This document shows, piece after piece, positions 17,758 through 26,399 of a DNA stretch of 64,000 nt. The notes under the pieces were generated by a model, which was not told where the DNA came from, ran no database searches, and saw nothing but the letters and a program-made list of their open reading frames with translations. The stretch's first letter is position 1. Each line of letters begins with the position of its first letter. This DNA comes from Ancylomarina sp. DW003. Lineage in GTDB: Bacteria > Bacteroidota > Bacteroidia > Bacteroidales > Marinifilaceae. The position numbers were made by a program, and so were the translations under genes. The DNA lies in contig NZ_JAKJSD010000006.1 of assembly GCF_029029505.1 (NCBI RefSeq), positions 124,001 through 188,000 of the forward strand. The letters run 5' to 3'.

Positions 17758-18633
17758 ATGAGTGTATTAGTAAATAAAGATACAAGACTAGTAGTTCAGG
17801 GAATTACGGGTTCAGAAGGGGGATTTCATACCCAACAAATGATAGAATACGGCACCAATGTGGTTGCAGGTGTTACACCAGGTAAAGGTGGGCAAATGTT
17901 TATGGATAGTGTACCGGTTTTCGATACTGTAAAAGATGCTGTGAAAATTGCAAAAGCTAATGCTTCGGTTATTTTTGTTCCACCAGCATTTGCGGCTGAT
18001 GCGATTATGGAAGCTGCTGATGCAGGTATCGAGCTTGTAATATGTATTACCGAGGGTATTCCTACTCTTGATATGGTAGATGTTCATGAGTTTCTTTCAA
18101 AGCGTCCAAAAACAACTCTTATTGGGCCTAACTGCCCAGGTGTAATTACGCCAGGTGTAGCAAAGATTGGTATTATGCCAGGTTTTATTCATAAGCCAGG
18201 TAAGATTGGTATTATCTCACGTTCGGGAACCTTAACTTACGAGGCTGTTCACCAACTAGGTAATGCAGGTTTTGGTCAGTCTACAGCTATTGGTATTGGT
18301 GGTGACCCAATTATTGGAACCAAACATATTGATGCAGTCAAGCTTTTGAATGAAGACCCAGAAACGGAAGCTATCGTTCTTATCGGTGAAATTGGTGGTT
18401 CAGATGAAGAAACTGCTGCTGCTTATATCGCTGATAACGTGAAGAAACCTGTTGTAGCATTTATCGCTGGTCAAACTGCTCCTGAGGGGAAACGTATGGG
18501 ACATGCAGGTGCTATTATCGCTGGTGGTAAAGGTACAGCTGAAGAGAAGATGAAAGCTCTGGCAGCTGCTGGTATCCACGTTGTGAAATCACCTGCTGAT
18601 ATAGGAAACAAAATGAAAGAAGTAGTGGGGTAA
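17758..18633 (+). CDS. sucD: Succinyl-CoA synthetase alpha subunit
   Basis: SucD carries the CoA-binding domain and the phosphohistidine of succinyl-CoA synthetase. The 291-residue protein shows [16 protein letters not shown] (CoA-binding Rossmann motif, residues 13-28), [23 protein letters not shown] and the active-site histidine in GHAGAI around residue 248. Together with sucC it forms a complete enzyme and closes the operon: a strong terminator begins 25 bases after the stop. Confidence 0.97.
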   Translation: MSVLVNKDTRLVVQGITGSEGGFHTQQMIEYGTNVVAGVTPGKGGQMFMDSVPVFDTVKDAVKIAKANASVIFVPPAFAADAIMEAADAGIELVICITEGIPTLDMVDVHEFLSKRPKTTLIGPNCPGVITPGVAKIGIMPGFIHKPGKIGIISRSGTLTYEAVHQLGNAGFGQSTAIGIGGDPIIGTKHIDAVKLLNEDPETEAIVLIGEIGGSDEETAAAYIADNVKKPVVAFIAGQTAPEGKRMGHAGAIIAGGKGTAEEKMKALAAAGIHVVKSPADIGNKMKEVVG

Positions 18634-18657
18634 GAACACCTGGATCTATAAAATACG

Positions 18658-18687
18658 AAAGCCGTTCTTTAGTGGAACGGCTTTTTT
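18658..18687 (+). terminator. sucCD terminator
   Basis: AAAGCCGTTC/GAACGGCTTT forms a 10-base stem with a TTTAGTG loop, followed by further Ts. Minus-strand transcripts from the peptide gene at 18701-18799 would also read into this hairpin, so it may act on both sides. Confidence 0.9.
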
Positions 18688-18700
18688 CATAAAAAAATGA

Positions 18701-18799
18701 TTACTCAATAATTTCTGTAACAACACCTGCATTTACTGTACCACCTCGTACTGTATTTAATTCTTCAGTGTTCAACTCGTCTTTTTCTAATTCTAACAT
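18701..18799 (-). CDS. Double-glycine leader peptide, 32 residues (putative secreted peptide precursor)
   Basis: A 33-codon ORF reads MLELEKDELNTEELNTVRGG followed by TVNAGVVTEIIE. The leader has the acidic/Leu pattern (LxxEELNxVxGG) of double-glycine precursors exported and cleaved by C39-peptidase ABC transporters, a motif abundant in Bacteroidota natural-product precursors. Cleavage after GG would release a 12-residue, cysteine-free peptide with no obvious lanthipeptide or radical-SAM target residues. The upstream in-frame stop lies seven codons before the ATG, so the start is well bounded. It lies 70 bases downstream of two histidine kinase genes on the same strand. No transporter or maturase gene is nearby. 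It could be a signal peptide, a bacteriocin-like peptide or a degenerate relic. Confidence 0.6.
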   Translation of the reverse strand: MLELEKDELNTEELNTVRGGTVNAGVVTEIIE

Positions 18800-18869
18800 A
18801 TGTTTTATATTGATTTTTTAATGGCTATAAAGCTAATTAATTTTTCAATAGATAATCATTTGATCCAAA

Positions 18870-20741
18870 CTATAATAAAGGGATACTAAAGCAAACACGA
18901 GTTCCATGTAATTCCTCATTCAAAGTTTTAAGATCAATCACATCTATACTTAAATCATTTTTCGAATAATAATTATAAATACGCACTCTATCCTTCAATA
19001 TTTCTGTTGCCATTGATTTGTGGGGTAATTTATGTTTCTTCTTAATATCGATACCAACCCCATTATCCTCAATTGCAAAATCTATACTGTTATTATCTCT
19101 ATTTTTAAACAAACGAATCTTGATCTCAGCATCAGGGTTGTTTCTTAATTCACCATGAACTAAAGCATTCTCAATAATAGGTTGAGCCAACATAGGTGGA
19201 ATTCGAACCTCATCCAAATCAATCTCAGAATCAATATTAAATCGGTATTTAATCTCATTCCCAAACCTCAAATTTTGTAATTCAATATAGGCAGATAATA
19301 TATCCAATTCCTCACGAACAGTTATATAATCTTGAGTTGAATTCTCAAGAACACCTCTTACCAGACCAGAAAGCTTTGACATATACGAAAAGGCCTTATC
19401 ATTATCTTTATCAAGAATAAAATCCTGAATAACAGAAAGTGAGTTGAAAAGGAAATGAGGGTTCATCTGGCTCAAGCGAACCTTCTGTTCCAGTGAAAGT
19501 GTTTGCAATTTGTTGCGGTGCGATCGCGATCTTAAGTAAAAAAGAAGAAAAGCTGTAGCTAGTAGAATAAAGCCTATAAGCGATAAAAGAAGAATATTTT
19601 TCCGACTAAGATCAAGGTCTTTGATAGCAAGTTCTTTTTCTTTTATTCTTAAATTATGTATGAATTCAAGTTCTGCTAGTCTTTTGGTTCGACTCCCTGA
19701 ATTCAACGAATCGTTCAAAAAAGCTACTTCTTTATAATAAAATAAAGCCTTTATAGGATCTTTAACTTTCTCAAATAAATTTGTTTTTATCTTGAAAATC
19801 TCTAATAAATCATCGTCGAGATTATATTCTTGACAAATATCTTCAGCCTTTTGTAGAGCTATCAAGGCATCATCAAATTCCTCCATCTCAATCAAGCATT
19901 GTGCTAGCCATTTATAAGATTTTGGCAATCCCCAAACATCATCCATTTTTAACCTAACCTCTTCGCATTCTCTATAATAATCTAAGGCTTTGGTATATTC
20001 CTTTTTGTGAAATGCAACTTGACCCATATTTAAAAGGATCGTTGCTTTTTGCTTTGGTGTTCCATATTCCTCATTTAAAGCATCCGCTTTATTTAAGAAC
20101 ATTAAGGCTTTTTCAAAATGTTCCTGCTCAAGATGCAAGACGCCAAGATTCATATTGACACGAGCTAATCTACTTCCATAATCCAACTTTTCTAATAAAG
20201 ATAGAGCAATAAGATAATATTCTTCTGCATTTTTATAATCTATAAAATCATGATAAATACAGCCTACATTAAAATAAATACTAGCAATACCTCTCTCATA
20301 TTTTTCTGATTCGTAAACCTCTTTTGCTTTAAGGTAAGTCTCTAAAGCAAGTTCAGCCCTATTTGTTCTACGATAAACAATAGCAATATTGTTCATTACT
20401 TTACCTACATCAAGTTTTCGCTTTGCTTTTTCAAACTCGGGTATAGCTCTATTATAATGGTATAGAGCAGAGTCGAAAAGGCCTTGATACATATAACTAT
20501 TTCCCTGGGCCTTTTCCGCCTGCCCAAGGATTTTAGGGTCATTAGATTCCTGTGCCAGATCTATTATCTTCTTTCCATATTTGACACTTATTGTATAAGA
20601 AGAATCTCTCAGGCTTTCCATCTTCGTTATCGAATCAAGGAGCTGGTCATAATTTTCAGGAAAAGTAGAATGATATTGATTCGATAAAACATTTCCAATT
20701 ATATGAAAAATGAATAAATTTAGTAGAAATATCTTACGCAT
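18870..20741 (-). CDS. TPR-containing LytS-type sensor histidine kinase (second of a tandem pair)
   Basis: This 623-residue protein has a signal peptide or first helix at 1-20, then about seven to nine tetratricopeptide repeats in the periplasm (about 30-340, e.g. EYYLIALSLLEKLDYG). A short coiled coil, one transmembrane helix (about 380-402) and a LytS/YehU-type kinase core follow. The phosphoacceptor is in MNPHFLFNSLS (His near 428), the N box is ENALVHGEL (about 527) and the G box is DNGVGI. Such kinases normally phosphorylate a LytTR-type response regulator, but none is encoded adjacent. The gene follows its paralogue at 20744 by 2 bases, so they are cotranscribed. The double-glycine peptide gene lies 70 bases downstream. 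The signal sensed by the TPR domain is unknown. Confidence 0.88.
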   Translation of the reverse strand: MRKIFLLNLFIFHIIGNVLSNQYHSTFPENYDQLLDSITKMESLRDSSYTISVKYGKKIIDLAQESNDPKILGQAEKAQGNSYMYQGLFDSALYHYNRAIPEFEKAKRKLDVGKVMNNIAIVYRRTNRAELALETYLKAKEVYESEKYERGIASIYFNVGCIYHDFIDYKNAEEYYLIALSLLEKLDYGSRLARVNMNLGVLHLEQEHFEKALMFLNKADALNEEYGTPKQKATILLNMGQVAFHKKEYTKALDYYRECEEVRLKMDDVWGLPKSYKWLAQCLIEMEEFDDALIALQKAEDICQEYNLDDDLLEIFKIKTNLFEKVKDPIKALFYYKEVAFLNDSLNSGSRTKRLAELEFIHNLRIKEKELAIKDLDLSRKNILLLSLIGFILLATAFLLFYLRSRSHRNKLQTLSLEQKVRLSQMNPHFLFNSLSVIQDFILDKDNDKAFSYMSKLSGLVRGVLENSTQDYITVREELDILSAYIELQNLRFGNEIKYRFNIDSEIDLDEVRIPPMLAQPIIENALVHGELRNNPDAEIKIRLFKNRDNNSIDFAIEDNGVGIDIKKKHKLPHKSMATEILKDRVRIYNYYSKNDLSIDVIDLKTLNEELHGTRVCFSIPLL

Positions 20742-20743
20742 GT

Positions 20744-22651
20744 TTAAGCCTGTGTAGGAATAATAAATCGTGCCAAAGTTCCTTGTTGATTCTTATCGAT
20801 GTGCTTCAAATCGATAACATCAAGCTTCATCTGATACTTTGATTTATAATTATAAATCTGAATACGATCTCGTGCAATTTGCATAGCCAAAGACTTCTTC
20901 TCCTTCATCATAGATTGCTGTTTCCCTTCTTCAATCCCTATTCCATTATCCTGAATACTAAACTCAACAAGCCCATTATCCATAAGCTTTAACTTAATCA
21001 GAATCTCAGGTTTTTCAACTTGTTGAAGATTGGCATGCACAAGAGCATTTTCGATGAAGGGTTGAGTTAGCATTGGAGGAATCCTTAACTCATCAAGGTC
21101 AATATTCTCATCAATATCAAAGCAAAACTCCAGTGGAAAATTGAAGCGTAATTTTTGCAAAGCAATATATTTTTCAAGTGTATCAAGCTCTTTACGCAAA
21201 CTAATATTTTCTTCTCTGGAGTCTTCCAAAACATTTCTAACCAAGCTTCCCAATTCTGATAAATATAAGTTGGCTTTATCACTCTCGTTATCCAAAACAA
21301 GACTCTGAACAGCTGTTAGTGCATTAAATAGAAAATGTGGATTCATTTGGGAAAGAAGCACTTTTTGATCCAAGCTCATCAGTTTATGCTGTGCTTTCAA
21401 TTTATTTATTCTGAAGGAAACAACTATGGCAATCACACCTAGTAGCATGATTACAATCATCGCTACCAGCCAAGCATTCTTTTTATCAATTTCAAGAGCC
21501 TGAATTTTAGTCTCCTGAGTCATCAAGACAACTTTCTGTTTCGTATGATCCATATCATGCTTGGCCATCAAGTCGTTGTATTTTTCCTCATAAAGAGCCA
21601 ACTGAACTGAATCTCCAATTTCCTTATGCTTTTCATAGAAATTAAGAGCAGATTTATACTTACCAGTTTCTTTGTAGAGTTTATAGTATGCAGCATACAT
21701 ATCTATCATCCAACCTGTATCCTTATTCATTTCAGCCAAATCATGCATAGTGCCAACAAACTGTTCTGCCTCTCCATACTCTTTTTTTGCCAAAGCAAGT
21801 TCAAACATTTCATTATACACACCAAGAAGTTCTTCATAGTTTCCTCTCAGTTTACGAATATCAAAACTCTTTTTCAAATAGAGGGCTGCCTTATCAAACG
21901 CTTCTGTTCTCCTATGAATAATACCAATATTTAAATAAAGCCTACTCTCTCGTAGGCTACTGCCAGTACCCAGAATAAGTTTCAAAGATCTTTCGTAGGC
22001 TTTTAAAGCTTCCTTAAATTTATTCTGCTTTTCATTAACAACTCCCAAGTTATTTAACGCATTTATTTGGTCACGGACATTATCTGTTTCTTCTGCAATC
22101 TTTAAAACAGAATTATAATATCCTTCTGCTCGTGAATAATTATTCATCAAAACAGAAATATTTCCCATATTTAAATATATAGCGGGCAATCCTACTTTAT
22201 GGTTAATTTCTGTAAAGATCTTCACTTCTTCTAAGTAGTATTCCAGAGCTTTATTATACTCACCTCTTTTTTTATAAACAAGCCCAATATTGCCAGATGT
22301 TTTACCAACCTGAATCATATTGCCTAACTCTTTAAATTTTACAAGAGCCTTTTTCCAATAAAGCATACAAGAATCAAAATCCTTCGCATAATAATAGTTT
22401 GCTCCTTGTGTTTTAAATGCTAAAGCTAAAAGTGAGTCAGTCTGTTCTTTCTCGGCAACTTTAATCGCTTTATCACAAATTTCAATGCTAGTATTCTTAC
22501 TACTATCTCTATAGTTGACCGAAGATTCTAACAAATTAGAGATAATTTGCTCGTGGATATTTAAATTCGATTCACCTTTCTGATCTTGAGCATTAAGAAT
22601 AAATGAAAAAGAATTCAATATGAAAAATAAAAATAGGGAAATTCTTAACAT
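20744..22651 (-). CDS. TPR-containing LytS-type sensor histidine kinase (first of a tandem pair)
   Basis: This 635-residue paralogue of the next gene has the same plan: signal peptide ending in LNAQ, periplasmic tetratricopeptide repeats (about 45-350, e.g. ALEYYLEEVKIF), a coiled coil, a transmembrane helix (about 393-414) and a His_kinase/HATPase core. Its motifs are MNPHFLFNALT (His near 437), ENALVHANL (about 535) and DNGIGIEEG. Conservation is high in the kinase core and lower in the TPR region, which suggests different inputs to similar outputs. No response regulator is adjacent. It heads the transcript that continues into the second kinase and perhaps the double-glycine peptide. About 260 non-coding bases precede it. 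Confidence 0.88.
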   Translation of the reverse strand: MLRISLFLFFILNSFSFILNAQDQKGESNLNIHEQIISNLLESSVNYRDSSKNTSIEICDKAIKVAEKEQTDSLLALAFKTQGANYYYAKDFDSCMLYWKKALVKFKELGNMIQVGKTSGNIGLVYKKRGEYNKALEYYLEEVKIFTEINHKVGLPAIYLNMGNISVLMNNYSRAEGYYNSVLKIAEETDNVRDQINALNNLGVVNEKQNKFKEALKAYERSLKLILGTGSSLRESRLYLNIGIIHRRTEAFDKAALYLKKSFDIRKLRGNYEELLGVYNEMFELALAKKEYGEAEQFVGTMHDLAEMNKDTGWMIDMYAAYYKLYKETGKYKSALNFYEKHKEIGDSVQLALYEEKYNDLMAKHDMDHTKQKVVLMTQETKIQALEIDKKNAWLVAMIVIMLLGVIAIVVSFRINKLKAQHKLMSLDQKVLLSQMNPHFLFNALTAVQSLVLDNESDKANLYLSELGSLVRNVLEDSREENISLRKELDTLEKYIALQKLRFNFPLEFCFDIDENIDLDELRIPPMLTQPFIENALVHANLQQVEKPEILIKLKLMDNGLVEFSIQDNGIGIEEGKQQSMMKEKKSLAMQIARDRIQIYNYKSKYQMKLDVIDLKHIDKNQQGTLARFIIPTQA

Positions 22652-22913
22652 GACAATGACTTATTTAGGATGGCAAAATAAGACAAAACTATTGAGAAAC
22701 AAAACTTAAGGTTCAATAAGAATATAACCAAATTTAAGATAGTCTATTAATCGAACAATCTAAGATTCAAATCAAAATAAAACTTGTTTCTGAGTACCAA
22801 GTTTAAAACCATAACTTATCTGTCAAATAATAGGTATTAAACTACTTTGAATTTAAATCAAAAAATATTCTTCAATTTTATTCCAGATTAAGATAAAGAG
22901 ATTGATTCTTAAG

Positions 22914-24146
22914 TTACATAGAAGCAAAGAACAGATTTATATCCTTGGCAAGTATTCCAATACAGTCTCCCAAACGCTGATTGGTTAAAATACCTCGGTA
23001 AATATATGTCCCATGTCTCAATCCCATGTCAGTTTTTAGAAACTGATGTAAACCTCCATTATTGGCAATATGTAACAATAGTGGAGCACAAATATTACTC
23101 ATAGCTAAAGAAGCCGTTCTACTAACGTGTGAAGCTAAATTAGGAACACAATAATGAATTACGCCATGTTTGGTGAATACAGGATCCTTATGAGTTGTTA
23201 TTTCCGAGGTTTCAAAACAACCTCCTTGATCAATACTCAAATCAATAATAACCGATCCGGCTTTCATTTCCTTAATCATGTCTTCAGTTACTAAAGTGCC
23301 AGGATGATTACCTTCGTAACGAAGAGCACCAACAACAACATCAGCTGATTTCAATGCTTTCTTTAAAACTGATGGGTGAAAAGTGGAAGTATGTACGCGC
23401 TGCCCCAGATGATCCTCAAGGCGACGTAAGCGATACATTGAATTATCAAATACTTTTATGCTGGCACCGAGTCCCATAGCTGCTCTACCAGCATATTCAG
23501 CGGCAGTTCCAGCTCCCAAAATAATGACTTCGGTTGGTGAAACTCCGGTAACACCACCTAAAAGAACACCTTTACCACCTTTACCTTTGCTTAAATATTC
23601 CCCAGCAATCATAATTGCGGATACTCCAGCAATTTCGCTCATTGAGCGAACTACCGGAAAGTGATTATCTCTATCTTTAAGATATTCAAATGCAATGGCC
23701 GTCACCTTCTTTTGCATTAGCTTTCGAATATCTTCGGCACATTGACAATGAACTTGAAGTGCGGACATGATAATCTGATTTCCCTTTAGCATGTCAATCT
23801 CATCAGACGACAATGGAGAAATCTGTAATACGATGTCACATTGATAAATTTCAGACTTTGAACGGACGATCTGGGCTCCTGTTTCACTATATTCTCTATC
23901 GGTATAGTTAGAAGCCAATCCAGCGCCTTCTTCAATAAAAATCTCATGACCATTATTCACCAACATCTCAACGGTTAGTGGAGTCAAACTGATTCTATTT
24001 TCACCTCTATAATCCTCTCGAGGCAATCCAATCACCAATCTCTTCTTGCTCTTCTCAATCTCTAAAAGTTTCTCCTTTGGATGATAAAACTCATATCCAA
24101 CAGGAAAATTTTTTGGGGTATCACCTAGGTTTGCCATAATCGTCAT
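22914..24146 (-). CDS. ald: Alanine dehydrogenase
   Basis: Ald interconverts alanine and pyruvate plus ammonia with NAD. The 410-residue protein belongs to the AlaDH/PNT family. The N-terminal catalytic domain has IGLPREDYRGENRISLTPLT and EEGAGLASNYTD, and the Rossmann domain has VIILGAGTAAEYAGRAAMGLGA. SRTASLAMSNICAPLL and a TYIYRGILTNQRLG end follow. It is longer at the N-terminus (about 35 residues before VIGLPRE) than the 370-residue Bacillus type, as is common in Bacteroidota. The gene is the last of a same-strand series porW, porX, tsaE, ald; about 100 bases separate it from tsaE. The metabolic link to T9SS genes is probably positional only. Confidence 0.9.
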   Translation of the reverse strand: MTIMANLGDTPKNFPVGYEFYHPKEKLLEIEKSKKRLVIGLPREDYRGENRISLTPLTVEMLVNNGHEIFIEEGAGLASNYTDREYSETGAQIVRSKSEIYQCDIVLQISPLSSDEIDMLKGNQIIMSALQVHCQCAEDIRKLMQKKVTAIAFEYLKDRDNHFPVVRSMSEIAGVSAIMIAGEYLSKGKGGKGVLLGGVTGVSPTEVIILGAGTAAEYAGRAAMGLGASIKVFDNSMYRLRRLEDHLGQRVHTSTFHPSVLKKALKSADVVVGALRYEGNHPGTLVTEDMIKEMKAGSVIIDLSIDQGGCFETSEITTHKDPVFTKHGVIHYCVPNLASHVSRTASLAMSNICAPLLLHIANNGGLHQFLKTDMGLRHGTYIYRGILTNQRLGDCIGILAKDINLFFASM

Positions 24147-24251
24147 TTATGCCGTTAGTGTCATCTTTAGAAATACAAGTTAGTATTTTTTTTAGAGCTT
24201 ATCAGATTTTGTTAACTGCAAGTTATTATAAAGGCATTAAGTGGTCAAAAT

Positions 24252-24680
24252 TTAATCCATTTGAACTTGCAAGCTACGAGTTCCATCTTCTTCTTCGGTG
24301 AAATTTAAATTCACAACATCATTCGGTAGAATTGTCTCTATTCGCTCTGGCCATTCGATAAAACACATTGCCTGACTGTAGAAATAATCTTCGTAACCAA
24401 AATCGTAAGCCTCCTGTACATCTTCAATTCTATAGAAATCGAAGTGATACACTAATTTATCTTTTGCTGTATGGTATTCGTTAACAATAGCAAAGGTTGG
24501 ACTATTAATCGTATCCTCAACACCTAATTCTTCGCAAACCGCTTTCACAAAAGTCGTTTTACCAACTCCCATTGCACCATACATCGCAAACACACGATGT
24601 TCTCCCACTAATTCGATAAATTGCTTAGCTACCGAATTAATCTCTTCTAAACTCTTAATTTTTAAATCTGTCATTTTCAC
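24252..24680 (-). CDS. tsaE: tRNA threonylcarbamoyladenosine biosynthesis ATPase TsaE
   Basis: TsaE is the ATPase of the TsaBDE complex that makes t6A37 on ANN-decoding tRNAs. The 142-residue protein has Walker A GAMGVGKTTF (35-44), the INSPTFAIVNEY segment, YHFDFYRIED, and the CFIEWPERIETILP block with the family's conserved Trp-Pro. It lies 18 bases after porX on the same strand and about 100 bases before ald. This tsaE-porX adjacency is recurrent in Bacteroidota as I recall, and it suggests cotranscription. An alternative start two codons later (MTDLK) is equally possible. Confidence 0.93.
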   Translation of the reverse strand: MKMTDLKIKSLEEINSVAKQFIELVGEHRVFAMYGAMGVGKTTFVKAVCEELGVEDTINSPTFAIVNEYHTAKDKLVYHFDFYRIEDVQEAYDFGYEDYFYSQAMCFIEWPERIETILPNDVVNLNFTEEEDGTRSLQVQMD

Positions 24681-24698
24681 TTTTCTGGTAGTGATCTA

Positions 24699-26264
24699 TT
24701 ATTTTTTCCTAGGGCTCAAAGTTATTAAAGGAATTAACATTTCTTCTAAGGAAATACCTCCATGTTGAAAGGTATTTTTATAATATGAACTGTAGTAATT
24801 ATAATTGTTAGGATAGGCTAAAAAGTCTTCTCCTGTTGCAAATATATACGAAGAACTCATATTAGCCTGAGGTAAATGAGCTTGAGATGGTTTTGTTACT
24901 TCAAACACTTCCTTTGGGTTATAATTAAGGTTTCGCCCTTGCTTGTATCGCAAATTGGTATTCGTTTGCCTATCACCAACAACCTTGATAGAGTTCTGTA
25001 CTCGAATTGCACCATGATCTGTAGAGATAATCAACTTTACATTCTCCTCTGAAAGTTTCTTTATTAACTCGAGCAATTGAGAATGTTCAAACCAAGAGGC
25101 TGTTAACGATCGATAAGCTGCCTCATCATTAGCGAGTTCTCTGATCATCTCACTCTCGGTACGTGCATGAGAAAGCATATCAACAAAATTGTAAACAAAT
25201 ACATTTAATTGTGCATCCAATAATGTGGAAATACTATCAATTATTTTTGCACCAGTCTTTTTGGAGTTGATTTTTTCATAATTAAACTTCACATCTTTGA
25301 ATTTTCGCTTCAAATGCAAATCAATTAATTCTTCTTCATGCAAGTTTTTACTTGTGTCTTCATCATCCCCAATCCATAATTGGGGATACCTTTTCTGTAT
25401 ATCCAATGGCATTAAACCTGAGAACATAGCATTTCTTGCATATTGTGTTGCAGTTGGTAAGATGGAGCAATACATATCTTCATCTTTCATCACAAAATAT
25501 TCGCTAATAATAGGGTATAATATTTGCCATTGATCGGCTCGTAAGTTATCAATCAATACAAAGACAACTTTTTCTCCCTTATCGATTAACGGAAAAACTT
25601 TCTCCTTGAATACATTATGAGAAAACAAGGGTCTATCACTCGTATCTGAACCCATCCAATCTAAGTAATTCTTCTTTATATAGCGAGCAAACAGATTATT
25701 AGCTTCTGTTTTTTGCATTTTCAGAACTTCATCCATTCCGGAATCTTCAATACCGGCAAGTTCCAGTTCCCAAAAGACAAGTTTTTTATAAATGTGTTTC
25801 CATTCTTCAAAACTTCTGCAATCATTTATTTCCATACCCAATTGCGAAAATCGAGATTGGTAAGCAGAGGTTGTTTTCTCAGAAACCAAACGTCTCTTAT
25901 CTGTATTTTTTTTAACACTCAGAAGAATCTGTTTAGGGTTAACTGGCTTTATTAAATAATCACTAATATGTCCTCCAATGGCTTCATCCATGATATCTTC
26001 CTCTTCACTCTTGGTAATCATTACAATGGGAAGGGTAGGATCAATAGCTTTTATCTCAGACAAAGCTTCTAAACCCGACATACCTGGCATGTTTTCATCA
26101 AGCAATACCAGATCGTAATGCGTATTACGAACCATATCAATTGCCTCAGGGGCATTATTGCAAGTCTCGACTAAATAGTCTTTACTCTCAAGAAATATAA
26201 CATGTGGTTTTAATAGATCTATTTCATCGTCAACCCAAAGTATCTTAACTGCTTTCACGTACAA
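24699..26264 (-). CDS. porX: T9SS regulator PorX: response regulator receiver plus PglZ domain
   Basis: PorX is the cytosolic response regulator that with kinase PorY controls type IX secretion and also contacts the PorL/GldL motor. The 521-residue protein starts with a receiver domain (VDDEIDLLKP, acceptor Asp56 in LLDENMPGM, Thr in VMITKSEEED, Lys in YLIKPVNP). A linker follows, then a C-terminal PglZ/alkaline-phosphatase-type domain with VLIDNLRADQW (metal Asp), MFSGLMPLDI, NFVDMLSHA and STDHGAIRV. These residues are all in place, so the phosphodiesterase activity reported for PorX on cyclic oligonucleotides could be retained. It sits 135 bases downstream of porW and 18 bases upstream of tsaE. 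No PorY kinase is encoded in the window. Confidence 0.93.
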   Translation of the reverse strand: MYVKAVKILWVDDEIDLLKPHVIFLESKDYLVETCNNAPEAIDMVRNTHYDLVLLDENMPGMSGLEALSEIKAIDPTLPIVMITKSEEEDIMDEAIGGHISDYLIKPVNPKQILLSVKKNTDKRRLVSEKTTSAYQSRFSQLGMEINDCRSFEEWKHIYKKLVFWELELAGIEDSGMDEVLKMQKTEANNLFARYIKKNYLDWMGSDTSDRPLFSHNVFKEKVFPLIDKGEKVVFVLIDNLRADQWQILYPIISEYFVMKDEDMYCSILPTATQYARNAMFSGLMPLDIQKRYPQLWIGDDEDTSKNLHEEELIDLHLKRKFKDVKFNYEKINSKKTGAKIIDSISTLLDAQLNVFVYNFVDMLSHARTESEMIRELANDEAAYRSLTASWFEHSQLLELIKKLSEENVKLIISTDHGAIRVQNSIKVVGDRQTNTNLRYKQGRNLNYNPKEVFEVTKPSQAHLPQANMSSSYIFATGEDFLAYPNNYNYYSSYYKNTFQHGGISLEEMLIPLITLSPRKK

Positions 26265-26399
26265 ATCAATTTAAGTGTTCTACAAATGGCAAGATTTAAC
26301 ATCCTCCAGTATTCATCGTAGCAACAAGATATCAACTTGCACTACTCCATTAGTAACGCTCTATCCCCATAAATATTTCAAGAAAAACATTAAGAAAGC

